A stretch of 64,000 nucleotides of DNA from Setophaga petechia. Its lineage: Eukaryota > Chordata > Aves > Passeriformes > Parulidae. Shown here one piece after another: positions 26,811 through 37,600 of the stretch; position 1 is the stretch's first letter, and each line of letters opens with the position of its first letter. The position numbers and the translations under genes were made by a program. The stretch covers positions 19,699,165-19,763,164 of the forward strand of contig JANCRA010000016.1 of NCBI GenBank assembly GCA_024362935.1, given 5' to 3'. The notes below the pieces were generated by a model. It had not been told where the DNA came from, made no database searches, and saw nothing but the letters and a program-made list of their open reading frames with translations.

Positions 26811-29339
26811 GGGTCATGGGTGAAAACGTGGTGAACAACATGAAGTGTCCATGTAAAGTCTGTGTGGTGTTAGTTATCTTCAAGTGCTTTTCAAGCATTC
26901 ATAATAAATAAAACTTGACTCTAGAGCTAGGGACAGAGATGGTACTTCCCTGGCTGAAAGCTGGGAGTCCAAGTGTCTTGCCTGTCTAGGGCAGTCTCAC
27001 ACCCACTGGCAGCCAGATGCTGAGGGGTGCTGGGAGGAGCAGAATTCCATTTACACCCCTTTTCTTATAAATCTGTATAAATGCTCTGGAAATCTTACAA
27101 AATGGCTTCTTACCATTCTCTCACATAGAGCAGTTTTTAGGAATCCTCTTGCCTCAAATGCTCTGGTTATCCAAATACTTTATAGAAGAGCACAGGAATC
27201 TGCTGCTGCAGCAGCTAGAAAGTAACAAAATACCTTTCTGGTGTATTGGTTGCCATAGTTTTTGGCATCCTGTGATATGTCTATTGTTTAGATCGTGCAG
27301 ATACCCAGGAAAAGGAGTCTGTCTTAAAACCCAAATGTCTAATACTCTGTTTCTCTGTCAGAAATTTGGACTAACTTTGTGTGATTCCTTTAATAGGCTT
27401 TTTGTTTCTGTCCTTCCCTTTTTTTTTTCTTTTTTTTTTTTCCTGGGGGAAGAAAATATTCAAATGTCTGTAGTATGTGTTGTTCTTAAGAGATCCCACA
27501 GAGGCTAAATAGTCTCTTGTGTAAAGCTTAAAATCCTAATTTCCAGTTTGCCACAATATGCTAATGTGTTCATGCTCTTTCAGACAGGTTTGGACCTTAA
27601 AACCCCTCAGCAGTGCTGTAATCATATTGTTGAGATTCAGGACATGGTAGGGAACTTCTGACTGCAGCAGGTTTGCATCAGAGCTCCCTGAATTCCTCTC
27701 TCCAAAAGGCCCTGCATGCAGGTAAAGCTCCTTCACAGAATCCCAGGTAGAAATCTGTGGCACTAGAAAGGTTCCAGAAAACACGGGGTGTCTCTAAATG
27801 TGCCACATACCCAGAAATGGTTTTGGCCAGTGCCTGTGTTATGTCTCTGGCTGATCTATTTTTGCTTTTTTTTTTAAACTTCCTCGTTTGTGCAATCAAT
27901 TCAAGTAGAATTGGAATTTATTCAACAGTCTTGAATTCTGACACTTCAGTCTAGGAGTAAGGACTTAAATTCGTAAGAATGAAGTTTCCTTGCTTTTTAA
28001 TCAGTATGCAGCTTTTTTTTTCATGGAGTATGGAATCAGTTCAGCTTTGTGTGAACTTTTAAAAGTTATTTTCTCGTGTAGAACTTTTTTTCTTAATTCA
28101 AACTTCCAAGTACTTTGCAATGGTGTTTTCATGCTTAGTTTTTTTAAGCATCTGGTATTTAGCACTTGAAGGACTGCTTCATTTTCCATTTTGCAGGCAA
28201 TTTTTTAAAATGCTTTTGCATGTGTTTGCTTTTGGCTGATTTGTTGTCTAGATTTTTAGAAATCTTTTTTATGAAAACAGCATGTTGGTCTGTTTTCCTA
28301 CCTTGAAGCTATTTCTGTAGGCAGTTATGTTTATGTTAAGGCTGAAGTCCATTCTATAACTCCTCCTTCCCTTCATCTATAATGTAAAAAGAATAAATAA
28401 TGTAGTTGAGTTGTCGTGTCTGCCTTATACATCAGGACATTCTGCAGCACAGAATTGCATCAGAAAAACCCTTTCTGCTGTTGGGGTGTGCTGGTCCTGT
28501 CTGACAGGGATGTTTGGACATCCCACCTATTTTCCATGAGAACTTTTTGTCTTTATGGGATGCAGACTGGGATGACCTCTTTTCAACTCAGCATTCCCAC
28601 GATGTGGAGGGGATGTCTGAAAGAGCAGCTGAACTGAAGGAAGGGATGCTTCAGCTGCCATTTGCTGAACAGACTGTTTTGCAGGCTCAGGATTATAACT
28701 GAGAACAAGCAAAGGAAGGAGGCATTGCTGTCGTGTGGAGGGGAGACAGAGACTGGGGAAGGAGAGGAGGGTTTCTTGCTCACTGTTCTAGCTCTAATCA
28801 GTGGAAAAGAGAGTTCAGGTCACCTATTTTCTGTGATTTCCACCTGCCCCAAGCACTCCCTGACAGAGATGCTGTTGAGAGAATGCAAATGACTGCAGAG
28901 GGGCCGTGGCACTGAGGCCTGTGTGGATGTCTGGGGTTTCATTTGAGGTAAAGAAAGAGAGAAGAACCCTCCTGGGGCCATTGCTAACACGTTGCAGGTT
29001 GCTGTGTTTAGCTTGGCAGTAATTTTTTTCTCCTTTAGATAGAGGCTCTTTGAGTGCAATCCTAGAAGCAGGTTTGCATTGTTTACGTGAGTGATAAAAC
29101 TTGGCTGGAGCAGAGCTCTTCCACCTGCCTACTTGGTTTCTCCAGTATCTTTTACACCTCTTATCAATCCTTCCAAACCCATCTGTCTTCTAGAGTGCCT
29201 GTTTTACAGAAAATACTGCCTCCTCACCTGCGTGAGTGAAGCTCAAAAGATACCTGATCTTCCTAAAATACCGTCTTGGAAAGGCAGTGTAAAACAATGC
29301 CGTGAGTAGATGGTGCTGCATCACTGCACTGAATGGTGC
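26811..29339. other. Non-coding DNA, no gene recognised
   Basis: Unique AT-leaning sequence with T-runs at 27419-27441. On the - strand, a 35-bp exon-like segment at 29228-29262 has a good donor (CGCAG|GTGAGG) and a fair acceptor, but two frames are open through it, so its coding status cannot be judged. Nothing else was recognised. Confidence 0.55.
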
Positions 29340-29430
29340 CTCGATAAGGGTGAGAGGAGCGGGCAGAGCTTGGGCAGAGCTCCGGACACCCGACACCGCC
29401 GGGACAGAGCCTGCCGACAGCCCGGCTGAG
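29340..29430. promoter_or_regulatory. CpG-rich segment, left flank of purine tract
   Basis: About eight CpG dinucleotides occur in 90 bp, against a CpG-poor background. Together with the CpG-rich stretch at 30195-30320 it looks like one CpG island interrupted by the purine tract. In birds such islands usually mark promoters, but no TATA box or convincing first exon was found beside it. Confidence 0.35.
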
Positions 29431-29433
29431 ATT

Positions 29434-29896
29434 GAGGGGAGGGGAGGGGAGGGGAGGGAAGGGAAGGGAAGGGAAGGGAAGGGAAGGGAAGGGAAGGGAA
29501 GGGAAGGGAAGGGAAGGGAAGGGAAGGGAAGGGAAGGGAAGGGAAGGGAAGGGAAGGGAAGGGAAGGGAAGGGAAGGGGGATGGGAGGAAGGGAGGACAG
29601 TGAAGGGAAGGAAGGAAGGGCAAAGGAAGGAAAGAAAGAAAGGAAGGAAAGAAAGGATGAAGGAAAGGGAGGAAAGAAACAAAAGGAAGGAAAGAAAAGA
29701 AAAGAAAGGAAAGAAAGAAAGAAAGGAAAGAAAGGAAGAAAGAAAGGAAGAAAGAAAGGAAGAAAGAAAGGAAAGAAAGGAAGAAAGAAAGGAAGAAAGA
29801 AAGGAAGAAAGAAAGGAAGGAAGAGAGAAAGAGAGAAAGAGAGAGAGAAAGAGAGAAAGAAAGAAAGAAAGAGAGAAAGAGAGAAAGAAAGAAATA

Positions 29897-29928
<32 letters not shown>

Positions 29929-30194
29929 AGTGGTGAAAGGGAGGAAAGAAAGGATGAAAGAAAGGAAAGAAAGGAGGGAAGGAAAGGAAAGAAAGAAAGG
30001 ATGAAAGGAAGGAAAGAATGAAAGGAAAGAAAGAAGGAAAGAAAGGAAAGGAAAGGAAGAAAGAAGTGGTGGAAGGAAGGAAAGAAGAAAAGGAAGGGCG
30101 CACAGCGGCTGGAAGGAAGGAAGGGCAGGCAGTGGCTGGAAAGAAGGAAAGAAAAAAGCAAAGCAAAGACAAGCAAAGCAGAGAAAAGAGAAGA
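29434..30194 (+). repeat. Polypurine tract with (GGGAA)24
   Basis: About 760 bp with only scattered pyrimidines. It begins with four GGGGA units, then 24 perfect GGGAA units at 29456-29575, then mixed GAAA/GGAA repeats. From 29681 to 29894 there is not a single pyrimidine. The GGGAA block meets the simple G-quadruplex pattern (runs of three G with 2-nt loops). The long mirror-symmetric purine strand could form triplex H-DNA. Open frames through it (Lys/Glu/Gly repeats on +, Ser/Phe/Leu/Pro repeats on -) are by-products and not genes. Length is likely unstable and may be mis-assembled. Confidence 0.97.
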
Positions 30195-30320
30195 GCCGCT
30201 GGAAGGGCGGGCAGTGGCTGCGCTGCCCCGGGCGCGGCAGAGGAGGAGCCCCGGCCCCGGTGGCAGCGCAGGGAACAGGGCCGGGCCCGCCTGAACGGCC
30301 CGCGGGGGCTCGTGTGGGTC
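30195..30320. promoter_or_regulatory. CpG-rich segment, right flank of purine tract
   Basis: Very GC-rich, with roughly 14 CpG dinucleotides in about 125 bp, including CCCGGGCGCGGC and GGCCCGCGGG. It is the densest CpG cluster in the window. Possible promoter or enhancer island. A pyrimidine-rich acceptor-like site ends at 30350, followed by 22 open codons to a stop at 30419, but no transcript can be inferred from this alone. Confidence 0.4.
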
Positions 30321-31157
30321 TGTCCAGGAGCTTTCCCTCCTCCTGCACAGAAACAGGATGAACACTGCGAGCTGATTAATGCAAGAGAGACGGGCATTAC
30401 CTTGCTATGGGCAAGTTAACAGTGAATTGGAGACGTGCTGCAGTGGTCAGTTCTTGGCCTGAGTTCTTTCAAGTTTCTTACCATTCACTGAAGGAGATCA
30501 TCTGCATTTCGAGAAGATGGAGAGATTCTGTCATATATTTACCAGCTTTAAACATTTGCTTTGAAATGTTTCATATTTAATATAGGGTTATGAATATGAA
30601 AACATGGTATTTCAGAGTTTTGGGGAAAGTTTTAATCATGGGCTTCTACATGTTAGAATTCCCTCTGCATAGATGATGATTTGTTTTTTTAAAATAAAAA
30701 CAACCCCCATGAACTCTAAACTTTATATAACATCTAAGAACACATTTGTCTTTTCCTGTGGTGTAAGTGAGAACATATATGCCTATATAAATATATACTG
30801 GCACATGTTTTTTGCCTTCAAAATGGCTTATGGGCCATAAGTGAACAGACTGCTCAGTTACTATGCCTGGAAAGCTTATTTAATACTTCCAAATTTAAAT
30901 ATTTTTCTCTGTTGGTTTGTTGCGAAAAAGTGCAGTCAAAAATTGAACCTGGCAATAAATTTATTTTTCTGAAGGAGAATTACTCATTGGATGAAACATT
31001 AATTTCTCCAACAAATGGTTGTTTTCTCCTATACTACAGACATTCCTTTTCAGTGCTTATAAGTGAAATAGGAGCTCTAAGGACATTGAATGGGAAGTAG
31101 CTTTATTGTAGTATCTTGGTATAAGAACATGTAATTCTGGTGTAGCAGAGGAGTTTG
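30321..31157. other. Non-coding DNA, no gene recognised
   Basis: AT-rich sequence with stops in all frames. A strong donor-like site on the - strand at 30476-30481 follows only a 20-bp exon-like segment, too short to judge. Nothing else was seen. Confidence 0.6.
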
Positions 31158-31359
31158 GTTCTTCCCTGTGAGGGTGGGCAGGCCCTGGCACAGGGTGCCC
31201 AGAGCAGCTGTGGCTGCCCCATCCCTGGCAGTGCCCAAGGCCAGGCTGGATGGGGCTTGGGGCACCCTGCTCTGGTGGAAGTTGTCCCTGCCCATGGCAG
31301 AGAGCTGGAACTGGGTGACCTTTAAAGGTCCCTCCCAACCCAAACCTTGTTATGAGTCT
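31158..31359 (+). mobile_element. CR1 LINE, 3' end fragment (+ strand)
   Basis: This about 200-bp segment closely follows the avian CR1 3' end: CTGGCACAGGGTGCCCAGAG, then CATCCCTGGCAGTGCCCAAG and GCCAGGCTGGATGGGGCTTG, then AAGGTCCCTCCCAACCCAAA near its end. A degenerate ATTCTATG-like tail closes it (TTATGAGTCTATTG). CR1 is the dominant non-LTR retrotransposon of birds. Nearly all copies are 5'-truncated like this one and cannot move. No reverse transcriptase sequence remains. Confidence 0.93.
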
Positions 31360-34300
31360 ATTGTTTATTTTTTAAAATATGAAAGTGCAAATTAATGTGC
31401 TTGTAATTAAGGTAATGAGGTGGGCTGGTTCACTCAGTTGGGTACAATGCATAATCTCTTGCTGTATCTCCAAGCTGGTACTGAAGTAATGTTTGATTAA
31501 TGTATATAAATAATACTCTTCAGAATTCCTGCACATCCCATAAGCTTTATAGGCAATATAGGTTCTTGATCTGAAAATACTTTTTATGATAAGCTTTCAT
31601 ACATGTGTTAAGGCAGCCCTCCTGTCACAGGTCACCTCATTTGTAATGACTCAGAATTCAGATCAGGTATTTGCAATGGAATTAACATGCAGAAGGAGTA
31701 TTTCTCAAGGTGTTTTTCTCCAGAATAAAAAAAAAAGGGCAGAATCCAGAGTACTCTTTCGAAATGGAAACCACTCTTATTCCCATGAACTTGGTTGCAG
31801 TAGGGAAAGGTTGAATTACAAATACAGTAGTCGTGTGCTTGCAGATGGCCTGCAGTTAAGGCCTCAGAATTATTTGGACAATCTGTCTTTGCAAAGGCAC
31901 AAGGAGGGAGGAAGCAGCTTCCATCTGTGTAGCTGGTGGAGCAGGGAGGTCAGGGGTGGTGCAAGGAGGGTGTGCACTGGGATAGAAGACATCAACAATG
32001 GCTGGGGGTGAAAGGGTTGCTGTTTTGTGAGATTTTTGGGGAATCTGTTCTTCAGGTGACTTAGGCCATTGAGGGGAGAGTGAAGAAACATCCCTGGGAT
32101 CATTCTGTTTCCTGACCTCTGGATGATGGCTCTTATCTCTCATGCTGTTCCTTTGTGCTGGTTTGTTTGGTGTCCCAGACTGATCAGCTCAAAGCTAATT
32201 TCAAAATACATTCCCAGCACTCACAATGTGTTTATTCTTATGTGATAATTGCTGGTGCAGAAGTAAAGTTTGTGAGTTTTGTTTCTTTCCAGCTGGAAGA
32301 CTTTTCCAGACATTTCCAGACATTTGTAGGGAACGATGTAGATGCTGTCATCTGCCCATCTCTTCCCCCAGTACCCTAACAAGCCCATGTTAGGTAAATT
32401 ATAATCAGAGATGGGTGAGATGATGTGGGAGATGGGTTGCACTTTGAAAAGATTACTCCCCTGCAAATATTTTGTCCCTATCCTGGGCTGGTGTTTATTG
32501 CCAGTCTTGTTAGGACTGCCTGCACCTCAAGTGTTCACCTGGGTGTAGGCACCACGCCTCAGTCACCAGACAATGGCTCCTTTTGGATCTGCTTTGGTCT
32601 GCAAAGACTCCCAGGCCCACCTCTGGTAACTGCACTTTGGAGAAAGAATGGCAGAATGTCAAGAATTCTTGTATTTGAAATAGCAGACAAGAGCTTCTGG
32701 AGTGCTGGAGAAGAAAAAACATTTCAGTAAGGACACCAGTCATTGTCTTCCTCCAAAATGAGATGCAGATTTGCTCAAGTCTTTGTACAGATTTATGTCA
32801 CAGACCTTGTGGCTTTGGCACCAGGACTTCAGGTGACCTGTGCAGCTGCTCAGAATGTGAAGGAGAATGGTGACCCAGCAACAGGAGAGGAAACAAAGTG
32901 AGCACTGAAACTGTTCATCACTGTGGTACTTGTTAATGATTCTTCTGGGTAGCAGCAGTAATGAGCAGTTGAAAGAAGTACTTTATGTACCCTCGATAAA
33001 TTGCTTCCAAACCTCGTAATTGCCACAATTCTGGCTTTCAGTAGACCTGGTAATGAATTTTTGAGTGGTGTCCACATGTTTGCCTGTTACTGTACTTGAC
33101 TTTCATCCTATTTTGAATGATCTCATCAAGGGATGGATGATGTTATCTGAATAGAATATATTTTTCTAATATTGGGCGCAGCGCTGATGATGAAATGGAA
33201 GTAACTGTGCAAGTGACTGCAAGTGATTTTTTTAAAATTCATTTTCCTGCGAGGCCACCTTTTCCTGATTGTGCTGTAGTGCTGATAGGTGTGTCATTTC
33301 AGATGGCACTGCCTGAAAATCCCACAGTATCCATTGCAGGAATACAGGACCCAGCAGCCTCTTACAGGGTACTGTTAGACATGGCAGAAAATAGATGCCC
33401 TCTTGTCTTGGAAGTGCAGGCACTGCTGAGGTGTTTCAAATGGCAGAAAATGCCTTAGGTTCAGATGGGCATGATGAAGCTTAAATGTCCCTTAAAGGCT
33501 TGTGCTGTGTGCCTGTGATCAGAATTTAACACAGTGCTTGCCTTCTGCTGACAAAATAAAAAGGAGGAGGAAGTGTTGTTGTTTCTTTTGGGTTTTTGTT
33601 TTTGTTTTTTAAAGAGAAAAGTAGAGAAATCTGGAGAGACTTTACCTCACTTATATGAGCTCTTTCTATATGTATAATTTACCATGGCACCTTATATATA
33701 ATTTAATGTGTGAAATAAACATAACATTTGAATTTCACAACTGGAACTCTTCTACTTACAGAAGTGGAATTTTTCCCATCTGTTTTTAATTTTAAAATGC
33801 AGTTTTTGCAATGAAATGAACATGTGTAGGGGCTTAAAACACTGAATCCTAAAGATTGCATGACACCTTGAGCCCTTCCTAGGGTAGTGAGCTTAACCAG
33901 TGTACAAGGTATGTGTTGCATTGATGTCAGTGTCACGACTGATAAATCACTTTCATCCTGCAACAGAGCCTTATTTATAAATAGCTCTTTAATAGAATGC
34001 CCTAAGTTAGCAAAGATGTTTTTCAAACCCCTGAGAATAGTGTCTCTTGCCTCAAAGAGCTTATAGTCTAAATGAAGTAGATAACCAGGTAGAAAGGATC
34101 AAAGAATAGAGGAGAAACACAAAGGAGAGAAGTGGTGGGTAGGGGAAGGGAGGTGGGCATAAATCTCAGGAGAGCAGGTCTATCAGCTTCTTGTTTTTAG
34201 GAAGAATCTTGTTCCCTGCCATTAGAATTGAAATGAGATGATGTTTTGGAGCAGAGCTCTCTGAACAGACTCGCTGGTGTTGAGTTTTGAGCAGGAACAG

Positions 34301-34506
34301 AAGGAGTTATTTTGTGTCAGAAGGGCTGGCTGAGGCATCGGGAGTTGCCTGAAAATGCTGCTTGAAGGGGATTTTGCAATAGGTGAACAAGGAGTGTCAA
34401 TAAGCTTTGCTCCATTGATTTTCATTCATTCCAGCTGAGGATGTAACCCAGTGGGAGCAGTTAGGAGAAAGTAATAGAGCCAGAGGGGAAAAGAAGGTTT
34501 CCTTAC
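31360..34506. other. Non-coding DNA, no gene recognised
   Basis: Unique sequence. One exon-like segment at 33301-33366 (strong acceptor, ATG directly after it, donor GTACTG) was considered and not adopted. No repeat family was recognised. Confidence 0.55.
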
Positions 34507-34653
34507 CTGTGTTAAGCCTTTTGCCTTGCCCTGTGAATTGGCCCTTTGCTCCTCCTCTGGAAGCAGCTTACTGTGCTGCTCCTCCTGGAGAGACAGGGCA
34601 GGGTTATCCATGTTGTCTCTTCCTGCCTTCTCCCAGGCAGGGCCTTGAAGAGG
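34507..34653 (-). other. Candidate coding exon (49 codons, - strand)
   Basis: On the - strand a pyrimidine-rich acceptor (CCCATTTTTGCAG) is followed by 147 bp, exactly 49 codons without a stop, and then a consensus donor (ACACAG|GTAAGG). The peptide starts PLQGPAWEKAGRDNMDNPAL and contains LQEEQHSKLLPEEEQRANSQ near its middle. It is rich in Glu, Gln and Lys with no Cys, a composition closer to real protein than most chance frames here. Phase is 0 to 0. No family was recognised. It is the best single exon candidate on this strand, but conservation data are needed, and a pseudo-exon remains quite possible. Confidence 0.28.
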
Positions 34654-37600
34654 CTGCAAAAATGGGATGCTACACTTATTTAAGGTTTCCTAACACAGGA
34701 GAAAAAATAACCCAAACCAACAAAATTGATTTACTTTGGTGCACTTTCGATTAAATGGATGCTGTGCTTCTTGTGTGTGGTTGGTTTCTTTTTTTTTTTT
34801 TTCTGTTATGCAAAAAGTTTGCTTTTTATGTTGCTTGCTCATTGGAGTCTTGGAAATGAAGAACAAATAAATGTGAAAATCATTAGGTATTCATCTGTGA
34901 CTTGCCATTATATTTATTAGCCAAAATCTATCAGCATCCACTTGCTGTCTGTATTTTATTATGACTGCAAGGCAGTGTTGGCCTTAGTATTTCACTTCTA
35001 GAGCTCATAGTATTCTTACTTGTCATCATCCTGAATCTGCTCCAGGTGGAATAATACCAGTGGTGCAGGAAAATAAACACACTATCTTGAGGAGGAAAGA
35101 ACATTTAGAAACTGAAAGCTGAGCAGAAGTGATGGATCAGAAAGGGTTTAGTGACCAAATAGTAACAAATGTAATATGTTTGGATAGGACAATAAGGCCA
35201 CTTGTGCAATTTCAATTGGTACTTCTGGCCAATTTGTATGCCCACTTCAGCTAAACAAATACAATAGGATATTTTACATCACTTGAGAGTGAAGATCCAG
35301 AGGGTTTGCAACAGTACTTATCTTTATTACACTGCTGTTTTGTTCTGATAAAATTGAGCATGCTCTGAAGCTGCACAGCTCAATTAAGGGGCTTTCCCCC
35401 CACCACTCATTTGTGTCCTTGGTGTTTAGTGGGCAAGGTGTTCCCAGTCTGTGCAGGGCATTCCCTGTGTCCTCTGCCAGTGACACCTGGGGAGAATGAG
35501 AACAATGATGTTGGGAGCTGAAATCTTGGCAGTGAACCTGAGCATTAGAGACAAATGAGGGAGGTGTGATGGAATATGGGGAAAGTTTTTAACTTTTCAG
35601 ATCTCACCTGTGGAGGATGACAAGACCTGTTGCTGCTGGGAGTGGATGTGAATTCAGGGCCTGAAAGAATGGTGATGCTGACTTGTTCCCTCTTTGTTGG
35701 AAATGGAAAGCAAATGGAAACATAGAGAATGGAAGATTTGTTTGTGGCAATTATTTTTTAGAGCAGTAATGTCCTTGCCATTCATTGGTCTCATAAAATG
35801 TCAGAAGTCTTTAATGGCCAACATGGTCATGGAAGCTTTAAAGATACTGGAATTATGGAAAAGTTTCCTTTTCAGTCCATGTGCCATCAGTGGTGGGTGT
35901 AAAATATTTCCAGTGCACAGAAAGGTTTGCCAGACCAAGGGAAGTTAACAAACATGAAATACAGAATCCTTGTAAGACTCGTAGATATTCCAAACCAAGG
36001 GAAGATTAAGGAAACACACTCTCTGTTTTATGGTTAAAACCAGTTCTAAAGCTTAAAAATGTGTCTTGTGGAAGTGTGGCATTTGTATGCCTTGGACAGA
36101 AGTCTCTGTGTCTTCCTGAGTGCAAGGAAAACCAATATAGAAGTGATGACTGAAATGTTTGATAGTGCACTTACTCATTGTTAGCAAAGATGAGGAGGAT
36201 AGTTTTAATTCCCACCTTATAAGCAGGTAGATCTAGAGGATTGTTGTTGTGCCAGGCTGTGGATATGGTTCATGTTGGTAAAACATGAAAAAATAATGGA
36301 TTTGGAAATATGAGGTATTGCTATTGCCACTGTCCAGTGGCCAAGTTATTGACTGTGCCACAAGGAAACCATTCTATTCTCATTTTCTCATTGCAGTGTG
36401 CTGATTTGCTTTTATTGCACAGCCATACCTACATTCTTGTTTTTAACTTCAGCTTAGTGAAACATCTTGCTGATATTTTTCCATTAACCTTGCTTGGATG
36501 AAGATAACAGTGGTGTAGCATAATATTTTGTTATTGATTCCCTCCTTTCCCTCCCTGAATTGCTAAGCCAACACAGAGAGGAGTGAATAGCTATTTTTAA
36601 AATACCTGTTGTGATTAAAAACTGTAGATAAGGAACTGACAATTTTTCTTTTATTCTGCTCTCTAGGTTGTCAGCTTTGGAGCAATTTAACCACCAGCTG
36701 AGAGGGTGAACAAGTAGTGCCCTCTGAGATGTCTTTGCAGTGCAGGCCCTGCACACAGCTTTGTGGCTGGTTTTATGCAGTGCCTCACATCAGCCAGTTT
36801 TCCAAAAGCAAATTGACCTTTGCTGTGTAATGTTTTATGTCAAGTAGGAGATCAGACCTGCTGTGCTTGTGCTGTAATTTCCTTTAAATGCAGGATTAGA
36901 TGTTCTGGTGTAATGGGGATACCAGTGATTATGTCAGCTGGTGTTTGCTCTGTTCCCCCTCCCACTTTTTCCAATTCAGCTTGGGCTCCCTTTAAATGTC
37001 TGCAGAAATCCTCAGTGCCACTTGGGCAAGAAAGGGAAGCCCTGAACGCCCTGGGGTACAAATCCCCTGCCTGTGGAGCTGTCCTGAGCAGGTGGGGCCA
37101 GCAGCAGCATCTCCTCCCTGCCTCCCATGGCAGCTCCTGGTGCTGGGCCCTGGCTGGGGCTGATGTGGCTCCCCAGTCCCAGCCCTGCCATCAGCACTTT
37201 CTGCAGTGCCTTGGAACTGAACAAAAGAGTGGCTGAAATATGTGCTGCCTTACAAGATTCAAAGTGATGCATTTGTCTGCTGGGCCTTCTTCAAGCTATA
37301 GAGAGAAAAATAGAACAAGCTTAGTTTTTCCATAATTTCCCCCCTGTAGCCCAAAGGAGACTACACGACAGAGATGTCTTCTCTAATCTTCTCTTCCACC
37401 CTGCATTATTTTCCTTCCCTCCTCCTTTCCTTCTGTCTCACAGCTCCCCTCCCCACTGGCACACACACAGACTTTTGACAGCACACCAGTTTGATTCCTG
37501 AGCTCCCTTTTTAGCCCACATGGGTGTCTAGGCAGTGCTGCAGCCCTGGCTAATACATGAGAGTTGGAATAAATGTATAACAGCAGGTAGCAAGTGACTG

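Noticed and set aside
29190..30419. Open frames of 133-391 codons across the purine tract on both strands
   Set aside because: They translate simple repeats (Lys/Glu/Gly on one strand, Ser/Phe/Leu/Pro on the other) and exist only because the tract lacks stop codons.
36667..36705. 39-bp exon-like segment reading LSALEQFNHQLR
   Set aside because: The acceptor is very strong, but the segment is too short to test and its phase does not fit any neighbouring candidate directly.
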